NCBI GenBank assembly: GCA_947462335.1
Contig: OX381705.1
Coordinates: forward strand, 1,240,001 to 1,304,000
DNA length: 64,000 nt
DNA from: Harmothoe impar
Taxonomy: Eukaryota > Annelida > Polychaeta > Phyllodocida > Polynoidae
Direction of reading: 5' to 3'
Part shown: positions 50,327-61,724 of the stretch, piece after piece
Layout of the letters: each line of letters starts with the position of its first letter
How positions within the stretch are numbered: position 1 is the stretch's first letter
Notes under the pieces: model-generated
Told to the model about the DNA's origin: nothing
The model's input: only the letters and a program-made list of their open reading frames with translations
The model's database searches: none
Translations under genes and position numbers: made by a program

Positions 50327-50717
50327 CACGGGATAACTCTCCCAGGTGAGAGGACAGACGTTTAGAGCGTTATCTGTTGTCTTAACTTTTTTAGTAGCCA
50401 AATTTCAATCCTATCTTAATCCCATCTCAAGTCTTATCTTAGACTATCTTAAAAGTATTACTATTACTGTTTAGTATGTAATGGGGGGCTCCGCCCCCCA
50501 ACCCCCATTTTCTTTCTTATTTTTCTTATATTTCAATCCTATCTTAAACTATCTTAATTCTTTTTCTTCTATTTTAATCCCATCTTAAGACTTATCTTAA
50601 AAGTATTACTGCCTGATTTTAAGATACTGCCCCAAAATAAGACACTGAATTAAGATTTTTGGATTTAAGATTACGCTCTAAACCTTTGTCCTCTCACCTG
50701 GGAGAGCTACCCGTATT
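50327..50717. mobile_element. TIR element CTCTCCCAGGTGAGAGGACA, 0.39 kb
   Basis: Left CTCTCCCAGGTGAGAGGACA then GACGTTTAGAGCGT; right ACGCTCTAAACCTTTGTCCT then CTCACCTGGGAGAG. The inside is AT-rich with repeated CCTATCTTAA(A/T) and AAAGTATTACT, around a GGGGGGCTCCGCCCCCCAAC hairpin. Confidence 0.85.
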
Positions 50718-52447
50718 TGCCCCAATGATGACACCAAATGAAAAAGGTGTGTGTCAGGTTATCTGACTTTACCTAACAAAACAGGGCCGAGCCTAGAAAT
50801 ATTCATCCAATTTTGAAAATTATTTTACATTTTAAATAATCTTGGCACTATTTTAGATTCGATTTTATAGTCCACGAGTCAACGCCTTTGTCGGCGAGTC
50901 AGCACTGAAGTTTGCGAGTCAATTTTTGCGTACTTTTCCGGCCAAAGTAAAAAAGATTTCTTTTTTAAAAATCCGACCTACTCTACCTAGATTTTCAAAC
51001 TATGTAACCAGAAACGCACCTTTTTTTTGGACTGGAAGTATATGGTACAGCAATATGTAGCCGACACTTGTATCTGGAGAATAGAGGTGTGTTTCAGACA
51101 AAAATTAAGGTAGATAGGTCAGATTTTAATATTTTTCAAATATTGAAAGTACCAGGAATGGCTTGTCAATAATGTATCATGTATCAAGAGGGAAAAGTGC
51201 TTTAAAACTAATTAAAAAGCTAAATATGAACTATAGTGCAGTAAAGAAACCTTTTGGTGGGAGACAATTTTCATTCAAAGTCCTTAAATAGTACTATAGA
51301 TCTTCATCTTATTTTTATCTAAATCATTAATCAGACCTCACTTCCTCGAAAGTGGAATATGCAAGGAAAATTGTCGGAGGAAGCAAATTATCCGAGTCCA
51401 AATATAATGAAACATATAAGGCCAGTTGCTATGTATAAATCATCAAACACAATTAAGGTTGGATTTAGAAATGTAGTATCTAGATGTAGAGTAAGATCTC
51501 TTAGATAATACCAGGTTACACCACAGGGCTCGGCGACCGGCGCACATCTGGGGGTTGGGGGGGGGGGGACAGGACACCAAATTTTTATTTTGACATAGAT
51601 AGGTCTGTGTCTTGACCTTTGTCCACCCTAAAGCCTCTCAAAAAAGCAGTGGTTTCTCATCACCAAGGACTGAAATATGTGACGCGGAGGGCTTTTTTTT
51701 TGGTTCGCGGGTTAAAATGTATAAGAAATACATGTTTTTCATGATATCCTAGAAGTCAAGAATTTATTGTTCTTTAGAAGTGGGGAAAATGTAATTAATT
51801 TCTATCCTGTTGCATTACTGGCATTAATTATGCTTTAATATGATACCAAATATGCAAATATTTCCACATTTTTATCGTTAGGCATAACTACTGTGGGAGT
51901 TATTTACGTATTAGTGAGGAACTATCAGTGTCATCTAGTGCCTCTCCGTGGCAGTAGTAGTGGAACTCTCCACCGTGGGAGGGGAGTAGCACTCTTCAGG
52001 CAGCAAGCAGGCAGACAGGGACTTTGAAAGAAATGCATCAGACACACCAATTTAGGCCCTTTTATTAAATGTAACTCATCCATAACGACTAACGATGCTT
52101 ATACGTATACTTATACTTAACACTTTGTATGTTCATATGGAACAATTGAGCTGGATTATTAGTAAGACATGCCCTAGGCTAATGTAATTTCCCAGTATAA
52201 ATAAAAGAAATTTCAACTTCAACTTCAAAGAAATACCTTTGCCAGCCGCATAGATGTGTATGGAATGTAATAAGTCCCCCCCCCCCCCCCCGCCACACCT
52301 GGCTATAGTGCCCTTGTTGGTAGGTAATTGAATTTATACACTGGACGGACAGGGGGGGGCAGGTGATCACCGCCTTATCCCTAATCAATATCCCTATAAT
52401 GACCACAGGCCGGCTGATGGCCTGGGTAGCCTTGTACTATATATAGA
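50718..52447. other. Intergenic DNA
   Basis: Mostly unique. Poly-G at 51,551-51,567 and poly-C at 52,277-52,292. No gene supported. Confidence 0.45.
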
Positions 52448-52890
52448 TTACACTGTTAGAAGTAAGTACTGTAGCTGTACAGTATAAAAGGAGGTATTTT
52501 TGGTTTCCAGTATCACATACTGTACAGCTACACTCACCTACTGTAGAACACCACACACAGGAGATTGTGGGTTCAAATCTCACCTTGGCACAATAGGCAG
52601 TACTGTTGTTTGTCTATAAAACATCTAAATTATACAAATGTACAAATTCAAATATTCACTAGCTAATATTTCTATGTCAATATAGGTGGAAATCTCAAAT
52701 GGGTTAAAGAAATATAGAAAGAAAAACATATTTCTTATTGTGACACTGCTGTGTGTGGTGTTCTACAGTAGGTGAGTGTAGCTGTACAGTATGTGATACT
52801 GGAAACCAAAAATACCTCCTTTCATACTGTACAGCTACAGTATATGTCGCTGTGCAGCAACACTAACTTCTGAGAGTGTACATATAGTCC
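52448..52890. mobile_element. TIR element ACACTGTTAGAAGTAAGTAC
   Basis: The left arm ACACTGTTAGAAGTAAGTAC ... GAACACCACACACAG and right arm CTGTGTGTGGTGTTCTACAG ... CTAACTTCTGAGAGTGT are inverted over about 115 bp. GTGGGTTCAAATCTCACC (about 52,567) inside the left arm looks like a tRNA B-box. Confidence 0.82.
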
Positions 52891-54001
52891 CTATACATGT
52901 CATACTACTGCATACCGTTGTAACACATCAGTACAGTCAAATTATCAGTATAATGAATGAGAATGATAATTTTTTTGAGAGCTGACTGCGTTTTGTTGGA
53001 CAGGAGCACAATGCTGTTTTTAAGCCACGCCAAAATGGTGACATGTCTAAAGAACAGTAAAGCACATTATTATAGTGAAATCATCAAATATGAAATATGA
53101 GAATAATGATTTCTTTTAAAGATAAATGCGCTCATGGCCTACGCCAAAAGTAGCATGTCCAAGAAAAGGGATGATTACAGAAAAGGATTAAGGGCTATGA
53201 TATTATATAATTATTCTAATGATATAAAATATGTATGCAAGACACTATTATTTATAACAGTGTCATGCATACAATTTTATAAATTTCGGTAGAAACATAA
53301 ATAGTACATGTTTTTCATTTTTTACATTAAATATATTGTGGACCATATCAAGATACTTCATCACAAAAGAGATTGAAAGAACCAAATAACACTGAGCTAG
53401 AACCAGTGTAAACTGTGAAATGTCTGCTTTCCAAACATGTGTTTTCAATATTGTATGTTATAAAATGCCCTCACAAGTCTACTCCCCTACTGAATTACAG
53501 AGAGCACTGTACAACACATGAAACAGATAGAACAGGTAATTACCCCTATACATGGCATAGGGGTAATCTGTCAGGCAGTATTGATGTGGGGCTATAGCAT
53601 TGATCTCAGGGAATGGCGTTGGTGCTGTGAAGTCAATGAAGGGTGAATATAAATATGCTTTGTTTTATATATAAAGTATGATTATAAGCGTCGTATTATG
53701 ATTTTTCTAAAATGAATTCTATAGTTGAAATATTTGATTTGTCTCCTTGTCCACTTTAACATACGCATCCTACTGTAGTATAAGTCAAACTAATAGCGAT
53801 ACAATTTTAATGCAATGTTGACAAATGCAGAATTGACTTAGAAATACGGATAATAAATCCATGTTGAGCCAATATTCAAAAATAGTCTATACAAATTGGG
53901 AAGTTAGATTCAAAGAATCAAGTTTTGAATATTATTATTTTCAAAAGTTGCATATATTTGAGAGTTGTTGTCATTATGCTCAAGTACATAGACAAAGGTG
54001 C
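52891..54001. other. AT-rich intergenic DNA
   Basis: No gene or repeat recognised. Confidence 0.45.
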
Positions 54002-54005
54002 ACAA

Positions 54006-54047
54006 GTAGAGGTCCTCACTGAGGGTTATATCAGTGAGGACCTCTAC
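54006..54047. repeat. Perfect 17-bp hairpin
   Basis: GTAGAGGTCCTCACTGA, an 8-base loop GGGTTATA, then TCAGTGAGGACCTCTAC. It stands alone in AT-rich DNA. It could be a tiny MITE remnant or a small-RNA hairpin; nothing else decides. Confidence 0.6.
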
Positions 54048-54051
54048 AAGT

Positions 54052-55998
54052 GCTTTGTGTTTATCTAATGTCCTTATTAACAATATTTTTCAGGATTCCA
54101 CTTATAAAGCTCATTTACAGTGGTTAAATCAACAATTTTGATGATTTGACAGGCCGTTAAATACGGGCAAGGGTTATTTCACGGGGGTGTTAAATACGGC
54201 CTTCCTTGGTTAAGTAAATGGGAGTGCCGTATTCACCATGAAATAAATAGAGTAAGTAGACACATGCTGCACTGGATGCCTGAGGGTATACATGTCAGTG
54301 TACAGGAGTGGGTGAGGGGGTTAAGGTACGGCCTTGTACCCCAGGGAAGTTACATAATACATAGGACAATACCACAATACCCCAACAATGCCTCATCCCC
54401 TGCTCGTCATCCCCTGTACTGACACCTCCCCTGCCACCTGACACCCTACACCTGTATTCTAACTCTGTTCTAAGCTGTTGTGTTACTTTAACACTAGGCT
54501 ACTCCGAAAGGAGACTTGTTTCTCACCACAAATACATTGCAAGTATGACGAGGCCACCTTTTCCCCCAGTTTTTTTGCTGAGGGCCAGATTGGTTGGGAA
54601 TGAAGGAATCGGTCAATTCATTTGACATTAAAGGAATAAAAAGTTGTGAATTTGCACGTTTGCTCTAGACCATTAGACACACTGTAAATGTTGAAAATGA
54701 TACCAAATATGCCCATATTTTTCTCATTAACCCTTATGTTAACCCTTCCACCGCCAGAATTCTCGGTAGTGTTGCCATAAAATTGAAGAAATTACAAATA
54801 TCAAAAATCTAAATGAGGTTTTGGCATAGTTACTCCATGAACATTCGTTGTAACACAACTGTAGGATGTGAAAGAGGATATCATAAGCTTTAATATGATA
54901 CCAAACATTGGGTGCTTTAACCAGGATTTGTAAAAAAATATTTTCATCAATTTTGAGTAATATTTTCTTGTTCAGCTCAGTGAATTTGGTGCCTTTGGTC
55001 GCTATGGCGGCCTGCTGGCGGTAAGAGCATCTAGCTAGGACTATGTTGGTGATGAGAAACACGTTTTTATTAAAGTAGCCTCATGTGAGCGTTGACTAAC
55101 CCGTTACATGTTTGTTTCAGGTGACTTAATTACCGAGGACCATGTCGACTACTGAGGACACAACGACCGTCAATGCCCGATGATGTCACCAACTACTGCC
55201 CAGAGGGCATCAAAGTTTAACGCCGAAATCTTACTGTCCCTCAATCGAGAGTGAGAGTAGAGCGATGAGTGATGCTCCGGGGCTTTTATACCACATGTAC
55301 CAGTTCCCTTGGCAGAGACTCCCTCACCCATCTCAGTCTCCAGCTATGGACTTTTGAGAAATCGACTGTGGTAGCAGGGCCGATAGAAGGACTCTTCTGT
55401 GGAACAAGGATAAAAAAGAGTACTACTTCATTTTCGCAGAAGTCATTGCAGAAGATATTGCGCACTACATACATTCTTGACCATTAGATTATGATCAATG
55501 CATTTTTAACTTACAAAATATCCTGTTCAAATGTCAATTTTATTTTATCTGGCATACTGGGTATTTTGGCCCAGGGACTTGTGATGCCCCGTATTTGCTG
55601 ATAGGTTGATAGTGGATGTTTGGAACGAAATAATAAAATCTGCAATCATAAATTTCCCGTGTGCACCGTTAAACCCTTGAGGGAGCTGCTGTACATCTGC
55701 CCTGGAGGCTCTGTGAGCAGCTTGAGGCAGGATTACATATAGGGACATCGTCCACGAGGTATCACCCTACCTGACCACACCCTACCTATGACAATGGCTG
55801 GTGCTGAGGTGAGTGGCAGCCCCCAGGGCGGCTACATAACACGTCTCAGCTACTGAGTGTCAGCATCACAAGGCTTTACCACAATAACACAAGTCAGTAG
55901 CTTCCCCCAGGGTCCTCTACATAACACTTCTCAGCTACTAAGCATCAGCATCAGAAGGCTTAAACGAGCAAATGTCGGTACCCCTCCAGCGACAGTTG
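54052..55998. other. Intergenic DNA
   Basis: Includes a tandem duplication at about 55,824-55,965 (CTCAGCTACTGAGTGTCAGC / CTCAGCTACTAAGCATCAGC). Short open frames on both strands lack family features. No gene supported. Confidence 0.45.
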
Positions 55999-56040
55999 GA
56001 GTGCAGTCGGGACAGGTACTCAGCCCTATATATAGGGGCG
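55999..56040 (+). promoter_or_regulatory. Conserved TATATATA block, upstream of plus-strand cluster
   Basis: GAGTGCAGTCGGGACAGGTA then CTCAGCCCTATATATAGGGGCG. About 660 bp upstream of the first KCNE-like relic. See 30,741. Confidence 0.4.
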
Positions 56041-56098
56041 GTGGGGGTTTAATACCACCAGCACACCAGTCCAGCTCACTGTGTTCACTGTCACAGAC

Positions 56099-56316
56099 TA
56101 CCATAAAGCCTCCTGTATAAGCCACGGCTAGTACGCAAATCAGATGAAGCTTGTAGGATTGGACCAATGTTAAGGTCGGGCTTATACGCAAGTTTTTGCT
56201 ACTATTGTAAAGCACCAAGGTCACCATAAACAGATTGCCAGTGTGGCTTATAAGATCGGCCCACGGTCGGGATGCAGCTTACAAGTGAGTTAGACTTATG
56301 CGCGAGGGTTTACGGT
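56099..56316. repeat. MITE-like repeat (TACCATAAAGCC / GGTTTACGGT)
   Basis: TACCATAAAGCCTCCTGTAT at the left and CTTATGCGCGAGGGTTTACG at the right; family of 183-465. Confidence 0.45.
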
Positions 56317-56506
56317 CCTCCCCCTCCAACTCCTCATACTCACTGCCACCTCTGCAGGAATCAGCTGCTCCCTACCCCATAACCACCTCAGCATTGGTTG
56401 ACAACGATCCAATAACTTTTAAAGCTGACCGAGAGGTGACAAGCACTGAGAGGCCTATATTGACCACGTCAGAGAAATTGTCAACATTTCCCAGTCTCCT
56501 TATATA

Positions 56507-56583
56507 TTAAAGGGACATTCTCACCACTCGCGGACTAGAACAATACTGTGAGTGTGATACGCTCAGTGATTATGCCGCTTTAA
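56507..56583. mobile_element. MITE TTAAAGGGACATTCTCACCA, copy 3
   Basis: Left TTAAAGGGACATTCTCACCA, right GTGATTATGCCGCTTTAA. Shortest of the three copies. Confidence 0.75.
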
Positions 56584-56703
56584 GGGGCTCAGACACGTCC
56601 TGCAGGAATGGCTGCTGCATGTGGTAACTAAGGTGGTAGCGAAGGCTGAGTCTGATCTCCCTGCACTTATCCTGGAGATTTGACCATATCCTAGTTGATA
56701 CCA

Positions 56704-56925
56704 ATGGCCGCGGATGACGTCACCAGCAGCTCCCAGGGCCTCATTACCACAAACATCAACCTCACAGCCTGTAACATCACCTACACCACAGACTACCTCA
56801 GTGTGTTCAATGTGACAGACATACACTTGTCTTACTCTGTGTAAGTGAGCAGCTCAGACATGGCCTCCATATTTAACAGTTCAGTGAGCAGCTCAGTTAG
56901 CAGGAACCAGCAGCTCATCTAGCAT
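56704..56925 (+). pseudogene. KCNE-like relic 1
   Basis: ATG at 56,704 opens MAADDVTSSSQGLITTNINL then TACNITYTTDYLSVFNVTD, followed by a TAA (56,842-56,844). Beyond it VSSSDMASIFNSSVSSSVSR is still readable up to the point where the membrane helix should start. The helix and tail are lost. Confidence 0.78.
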
Positions 56926-56986
56926 CAGGGTCAGACCCTTACATGATATCTCCGGTCTTAATGTGACAACCGCCTACTTCACACCA

Positions 56987-57200
56987 ATGACTGCTGGGGA
57001 CTTTACCACCAGCCCACAGGGCCTCAACGTCATCATCCCAAACACTAGCCAACTGTTAACATCACAGACTTTAACATCACAGACACCATAGACTATCTGA
57101 GTGTGTTCAGTGTGACAGAGGTCACCTTATTTAGCATAAACTCCTCCCTGTACAGTAACACCACCTCATTGTAACTGAACTACTCAGACTGGTCACCTGG
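56987..57200 (+). pseudogene. KCNE-like relic 2
   Basis: ATG at 56,987 opens MTAGDFTTSPQGLNV; a frameshift follows near CAACTGTTAACATC, after which SVFSVTE and NSSLYSNTTSL remain in another frame with stops. No membrane helix. Confidence 0.72.
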
Positions 57201-57212
57201 TGCTTAAACAAT

Positions 57213-57320
57213 AGCCTCTGCACACTCCCCCAGCATCATTTATTGGTGGGGAGTATAAGGAGATCCTCCTGGAAGTACGGCCCCATGTGACTACACCGGA
57301 CTACACTCTAGTTAGCACCA
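57213..57320 (+). promoter_or_regulatory. Promoter region of plus-strand KCNE-like gene
   Basis: GCCTCTGCACACTCCCCCAG, CATCATTTATTGGTGGGGAG, TATAAGGAGATCC (TATA box at 57,254), CCCATGTGACTACACCGGAC, then CTCTAGTTAGCACCAATGG. The TATA lies 67 bases before the ATG, giving room for a short 5' UTR starting near 57,284. The block is conserved upstream of 33,050 and in weaker form upstream of 32,758. Confidence 0.6.
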
Positions 57321-57956
57321 ATGGCTGCCACTAACATCAGCATGAGCCAACGGGGCCTCAGTGTCTCAGACATCAGCTCCAGCCCTGGAGGTATCAACTT
57401 TACAGACTTTAACATCACCAACACCATAGACCCCGTCAGTGTGTTCAATGTAACAGACTACCCATCATACAGCAGCACTGACTCCATACACAATAACACC
57501 ACCTCCCTGTACCTGAATACCTCAGACATGGCCTACACTGTGTACAACAGCTCAGTGAGCAGCTCAGTAGTACGGAACGAGCAGCTCAACGCCTTTTTCT
57601 ACATCGTGGCTGTGCTCCTCTTCTACTCCGTCAGCATCGTCATGTTGATGATAAAGTACATCAAGCGGGAGGAGGTGGAATGTGAGCTCGACTTTTACTA
57701 CCTCGAGTTTGTGAAGCGGGAACATATTAGTAGTTTCGCTGTGGATCCAAGGACAAGTCATGTGACGTTGAGTTTGGAGATGTTCAATGAGAGGGAAAAG
57801 GAGGCTGCAAAGTGTCACCATGGTGACCAGTGTCACCACGGTGAGGAGTGTGGCTATAACCATGGTGAGGGTAACCCCATTATTTGTGGTGCCAGGAGCG
57901 GAGGAGGTCATCCAGGTAACGAGTTACTGCTCGGGGGCTTTGAGACGTCTGTATAG
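57321..57956 (+). CDS. KCNE/MinK-like single-pass membrane protein, paralogue
   Basis: A single-exon frame of 211 codons. The outside domain (1-90) has about eight Asn-x-Ser/Thr sites and an extra Ser-rich block (AYTVYNSSVSSSVVRNEQ) that is absent from the minus-strand protein but present in relic 1. The helix AFFYIVAVLLFYSVSIVMLM (about 91-110) and the following IKYIKREEVECELDFYYLEF are almost the same as in the paralogue, as is VDPRTSHVT(L/M)(S/T)LEMFN. The tail is shorter, with CHHGDQCHHGEECGYNHGEG, and ends ETSV, a class I PDZ ligand. The strongest conservation is in the membrane and juxtamembrane part, which in KCNE proteins contacts the channel. Function is inferred from topology and motifs. 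Confidence 0.78.
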   Translation: MAATNISMSQRGLSVSDISSSPGGINFTDFNITNTIDPVSVFNVTDYPSYSSTDSIHNNTTSLYLNTSDMAYTVYNSSVSSSVVRNEQLNAFFYIVAVLLFYSVSIVMLMIKYIKREEVECELDFYYLEFVKREHISSFAVDPRTSHVTLSLEMFNEREKEAAKCHHGDQCHHGEECGYNHGEGNPIICGARSGGGHPGNELLLGGFETSV

Positions 57957-58826
57957 TCCACATGTTACTTTTGTATAAATCTCTGCCTTACGAGTTACAT
58001 GGACTTTTCTATTTATTACAAATGATATACAATGGTTCAAATCCGAACAGTCGCGGTAACTAAGGGGAACGAGTTCTTGCTTGCGGACTGATTGACTTAT
58101 ATACCTAAGGTGTTCAGTGAAAGGTTATTGAGAGTTTTTCTAATTAGATATTTGCATCCCCCTACATCTTACAAGGGCTGGTACATTGAGTGATGGGTAA
58201 GACACAAAAATCGAAGAGGGCAGGTGCAAAAAGCCATCGTGACTAAGGAGGTGCTTCAAGACTTCGACACTTGCTGAGGTTCAAACTGGTGGGTGCAAAA
58301 TTCGAACTCATTAAATCTGCTACAAATACTGGATGCATAGGGTTGTCCATATTACAAAGTATTTAGCCTATTTGTTTGACAAATAGCAACTTCTTACTGC
58401 AGAGCCCAGGAGTCTCTGAGTATATACAGGCTCGTATACAGTGTGTAGATGGCTATAAGGTCATAGCCATAACTATGGAACAGATTTATATGACTTTGTA
58501 ATGGTCCAGGAATGTGTTTGTGAGATTATATGATATTTCAATTAGTTGACATATACTTGAGTCCCTTCATTCATTAATTTTACTCCGTCCTATAGCCTTA
58601 TTAATGAAATGAACAATGCAATGAGATGAATATTATGCACAAATATATATATCATTAATGTTTGTAATATTGTCAAACTATTGGATTGTGATTGTTTAAA
58701 GGGTCTGATATTTAGCATCTGAACTTCTACTTGTATACTCTATATCTATAGGGTGAAAGATGTTACAATATAAAGGCCGTGTACTTCTGGTTATGTGGTC
58801 TTTTTAACCTCATTTGGGGGAGTAAA
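57957..58826. other. 3' flank and intergenic DNA
   Basis: No clear AATAAA close to the stop codon. AT-rich unique sequence. No further gene. Confidence 0.45.
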
Positions 58827-59088
58827 GGCTGTGTCTCACAAGATTGGACCAATGTGAATGTCTTTGACTGGGTGCAATCTTTTACCAGCTTGATAAAAAA
58901 CGGTTTATTTAGGGCATATGAATATATAAATGGGCTACTAATAACTGTGTTAAAGTGTTATAACACCCATTAACCTTTTCAGCCTTTTTATCTCCATCTG
59001 CCCTATATAAGCCATTTTCCATCAAGGTGGTCAAAGATTGCACCCGCTCAAAGAATTTTACATTGGCCATATCTCGTAAGACACAGCC
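58827..59088. mobile_element. TIR element GGCTGTGTCTCAC with 4-bp TSD, copy 2
   Basis: Ends GGCTGTGTCTCACAAGATTG and CATATCTCGTAAGACACAGCC (shown to 21 bases with one mismatch zone). TAAA on both sides (58,823-58,826 and 59,089-59,092). Related in its ends, but not its core, to 28,616-28,930. Confidence 0.78.
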
Positions 59089-61700
59089 TAAAGTATGTTG
59101 ATGCATGAGAGACCAGGTGGCAGCACCGTTTGTGACACCCTTGTACGTATACACACCATTCTGCAGTAGAGATGGTGGACGAATCTGCTCTCTGTAGTAT
59201 TTACATCTCTGCCGGAACCGACCCTCTCTCATCACATGTATGGTCCAGTCGCAAACCCTGTTACATAAATTATAATACATTATACATGATACATATATTG
59301 TATCCGTACAGGGAAATGATTGACCCCAACAGGTGGCGCCCTCTGGTACACTTACCTCACATACATGACATACTTATAGTCACCAACAACCTATCTATGT
59401 TTGATATTGTAGTTGGAAATGCCAAAATAAATCCACTGCAACTATACATTACTTGTTCTATACTGAAATGGCTATTCCTCTATGTCAGTCAACCCAATTC
59501 AATTCAATTTAGTTTGGGGGGGGGCAAACAATTTGGACCCTTTGACAGGTGGGGGGTGAAAAAATGTTGACCCCTCTTGGCCGGGGGGCTGTAAAAAATC
59601 TCACGCTCTGCGCGCAGAAACCCAGCCCCCTCACCAAGAATGCAGTTATTATCAGAGGTCAGCCGCAACTATACCCAGTGAGATCTTCTCCTAATTGTAC
59701 TAAATATACTGAAACTAGTTCTACCAACAGAATACAAACTGCCATCATAGTATGATAGTAAAGCGTGCACCGCCGTCCTTCACATCCCTGTGTGTGTTAT
59801 ATTTATTGTGGTATGAATTCCTGTATGAGAGCAGAAGGTCTGTTACCTGCCTTCTTCTGTCCACACTGACACCCCCCCCCCCCCCGCCCCCTGCCCTCTC
59901 GTCCTCCCCAAGCCAACAGCTGTTGGCTGCAGGGCCGAGGTATGGATGTTCCCACTTCAGTGCCTGGACATCATGTATCACTCAGAATACAAGCCTATCT
60001 GAAACCAGTGTATATTTAATAAGGTAAACCCTTTGTATATTTAAAGTAAACCCTTTGTATATTTAAAGTAAACCCTTAAAGGACCGCAAAGTGTGTTGAT
60101 ATGCTATCCTCTTTAGCATCATTTAGGGCTAAGTGTCTTAATGTTTCAAGAGTACACCAATCCCTGAGAGTCAGTGTAGCCTAATCTCGGTGATAAACCG
60201 CTTGTTGAATTGACTTGTGAATATGGGGAAGTGTTGTCTCAACAGTATTAGAAATAATATAAAGAACAATAAGGAAGAATCATAGAGTAGTGGCCGACAT
60301 AAGTTATGTGGTGACACTACATCTAATTTATTATCTATGCTTGTATGATTATTCTGGATGATATGGAGATGTCCAGGCACACACAGAGAATATCCAGAAT
60401 AGCCAGGTGAGACATCGCCTCACTTTCTGCACGTCTAGCACAGGACACTGCAACCCACGCAGGTAAGGATGGATCCATATTATATATAATATAGACTAAA
60501 TTCGTTATTATTGTAATCTATTATGTAGGTTAATGCTGTTTTTTGAGAAAGCATCCTTTGAGGTTTGAATTAACGAGGAATGTTAGTTTAAGATGCTACA
60601 TTTCCACCATAATTGGCTGTAGTACACCCACCAGTTAACTCTTCCTATACCAGACAGATTTTGGGTAAATTTTCGCCCTGTAGGTGATGGCTTGAGCTTT
60701 CCAAAACTGTGTTAATTATGTCAATATTCCATCTAGAAGGGAAGTAGTGATGGTTTTAGCTAAGGCTGTTCGAGAAAATCACTGAACTCTTTATTCCTCT
60801 ATATATTCTCATAAGGGTGATATAACAATAGTAAAATGGTAATAATAATTTCTAAAATGGTTTTATGACCACATTTCAAACTGTAGAATTTCAGGATTGC
60901 CTCTGTCGATTTTGATGAAATAAATTCTATATCAAAGATCCTTTTAAGTACTTTTAGAAGTTATGTGTGCAATTCTTATGATGTGCATGTTCTTATTGGT
61001 TACCATGGCAACTGCAGTTATGCAAAATCGTGATTTTTAGTAAAACCGTTGCTATGGCAACCAATATTTTTGTCAATAATACACCTAAATATCTTAAATC
61101 TGTAGGGCCCATCTTTTTTAGCATGAAAAACTGCTTGAAGTAAATTTTCACTAAAAAATTCATATTCTATGACATTTTTAATGAATTTTGCCTGAAAAAA
61201 TCATTTAATCTGGGTAAAAGTGTACTTATTTTCTCCCAAGTTGAGAAGGCTGGCAAATAAAGGGATTTCAAGGCAGAGACGAATAGTTTGGATTCCCCAG
61301 AGATGATATAGCAAATAGCTAGATTCCAAAAGATCAAAGGTTTGAAATAGCTTTTGAGAAAACTACAGAATGCTCAAAATCGGCCAAAAATCGGTACCTA
61401 TTACGCATTTATGCATAATAGGTATAGGAAGAGTTAAGGGGCATTAGCATCATGTATAATATGGACTCATTACATTCAAGTCCTTAGATTTCCACCAATA
61501 TCTTTTTACGGTCATTTGCTAATTATTCAAGATAATTGTAACAAGTGGTTCAATACATATAGCTGGGGGTTTGTATATCACTGCTCCCAACATCCAGAAA
61601 TATGCATTGGACCATATGTTACAATCATCTTGAATAAGCAATGTCAATATGAGCAATATTATGGGATGTTGTAATCTTGTTACATGGTGTGTGGAGAGAG
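59089..61700. other. Intergenic DNA
   Basis: Contains a fragment of the G-tract element (59,510-59,640), a poly-C run (59,871-59,886), an AGGTGGCGCCCTCTGGT motif (59,331-59,347) and three tandem TTTGTATATTTAAAGTAAACCC units (about 60,030-60,075). No gene. Confidence 0.5.
59510..59640. repeat. Fragment of G-tract element
   Basis: GGGGGGGGGCAAACAATTTG, GGGGGGTGAAAAAATGTTGA and CTCACGCTCTGCGCGCAGAA as in 4,508-4,808; the terminal repeats are missing. Confidence 0.6.
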
Positions 61701-61724
61701 AGACAGGTCAGTCAAACATTATTG

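Noticed and set aside
55269..55487. Small frame of 72 codons
   Set aside because: No family motif, no splice or promoter context, and a similar-length frame is open on the other strand.
57564..57911. Minus-strand frame opposite the plus-strand KCNE-like gene
   Set aside because: It is an antisense shadow of the conserved coding frame; conservation with the paralogue follows the plus-strand codons.
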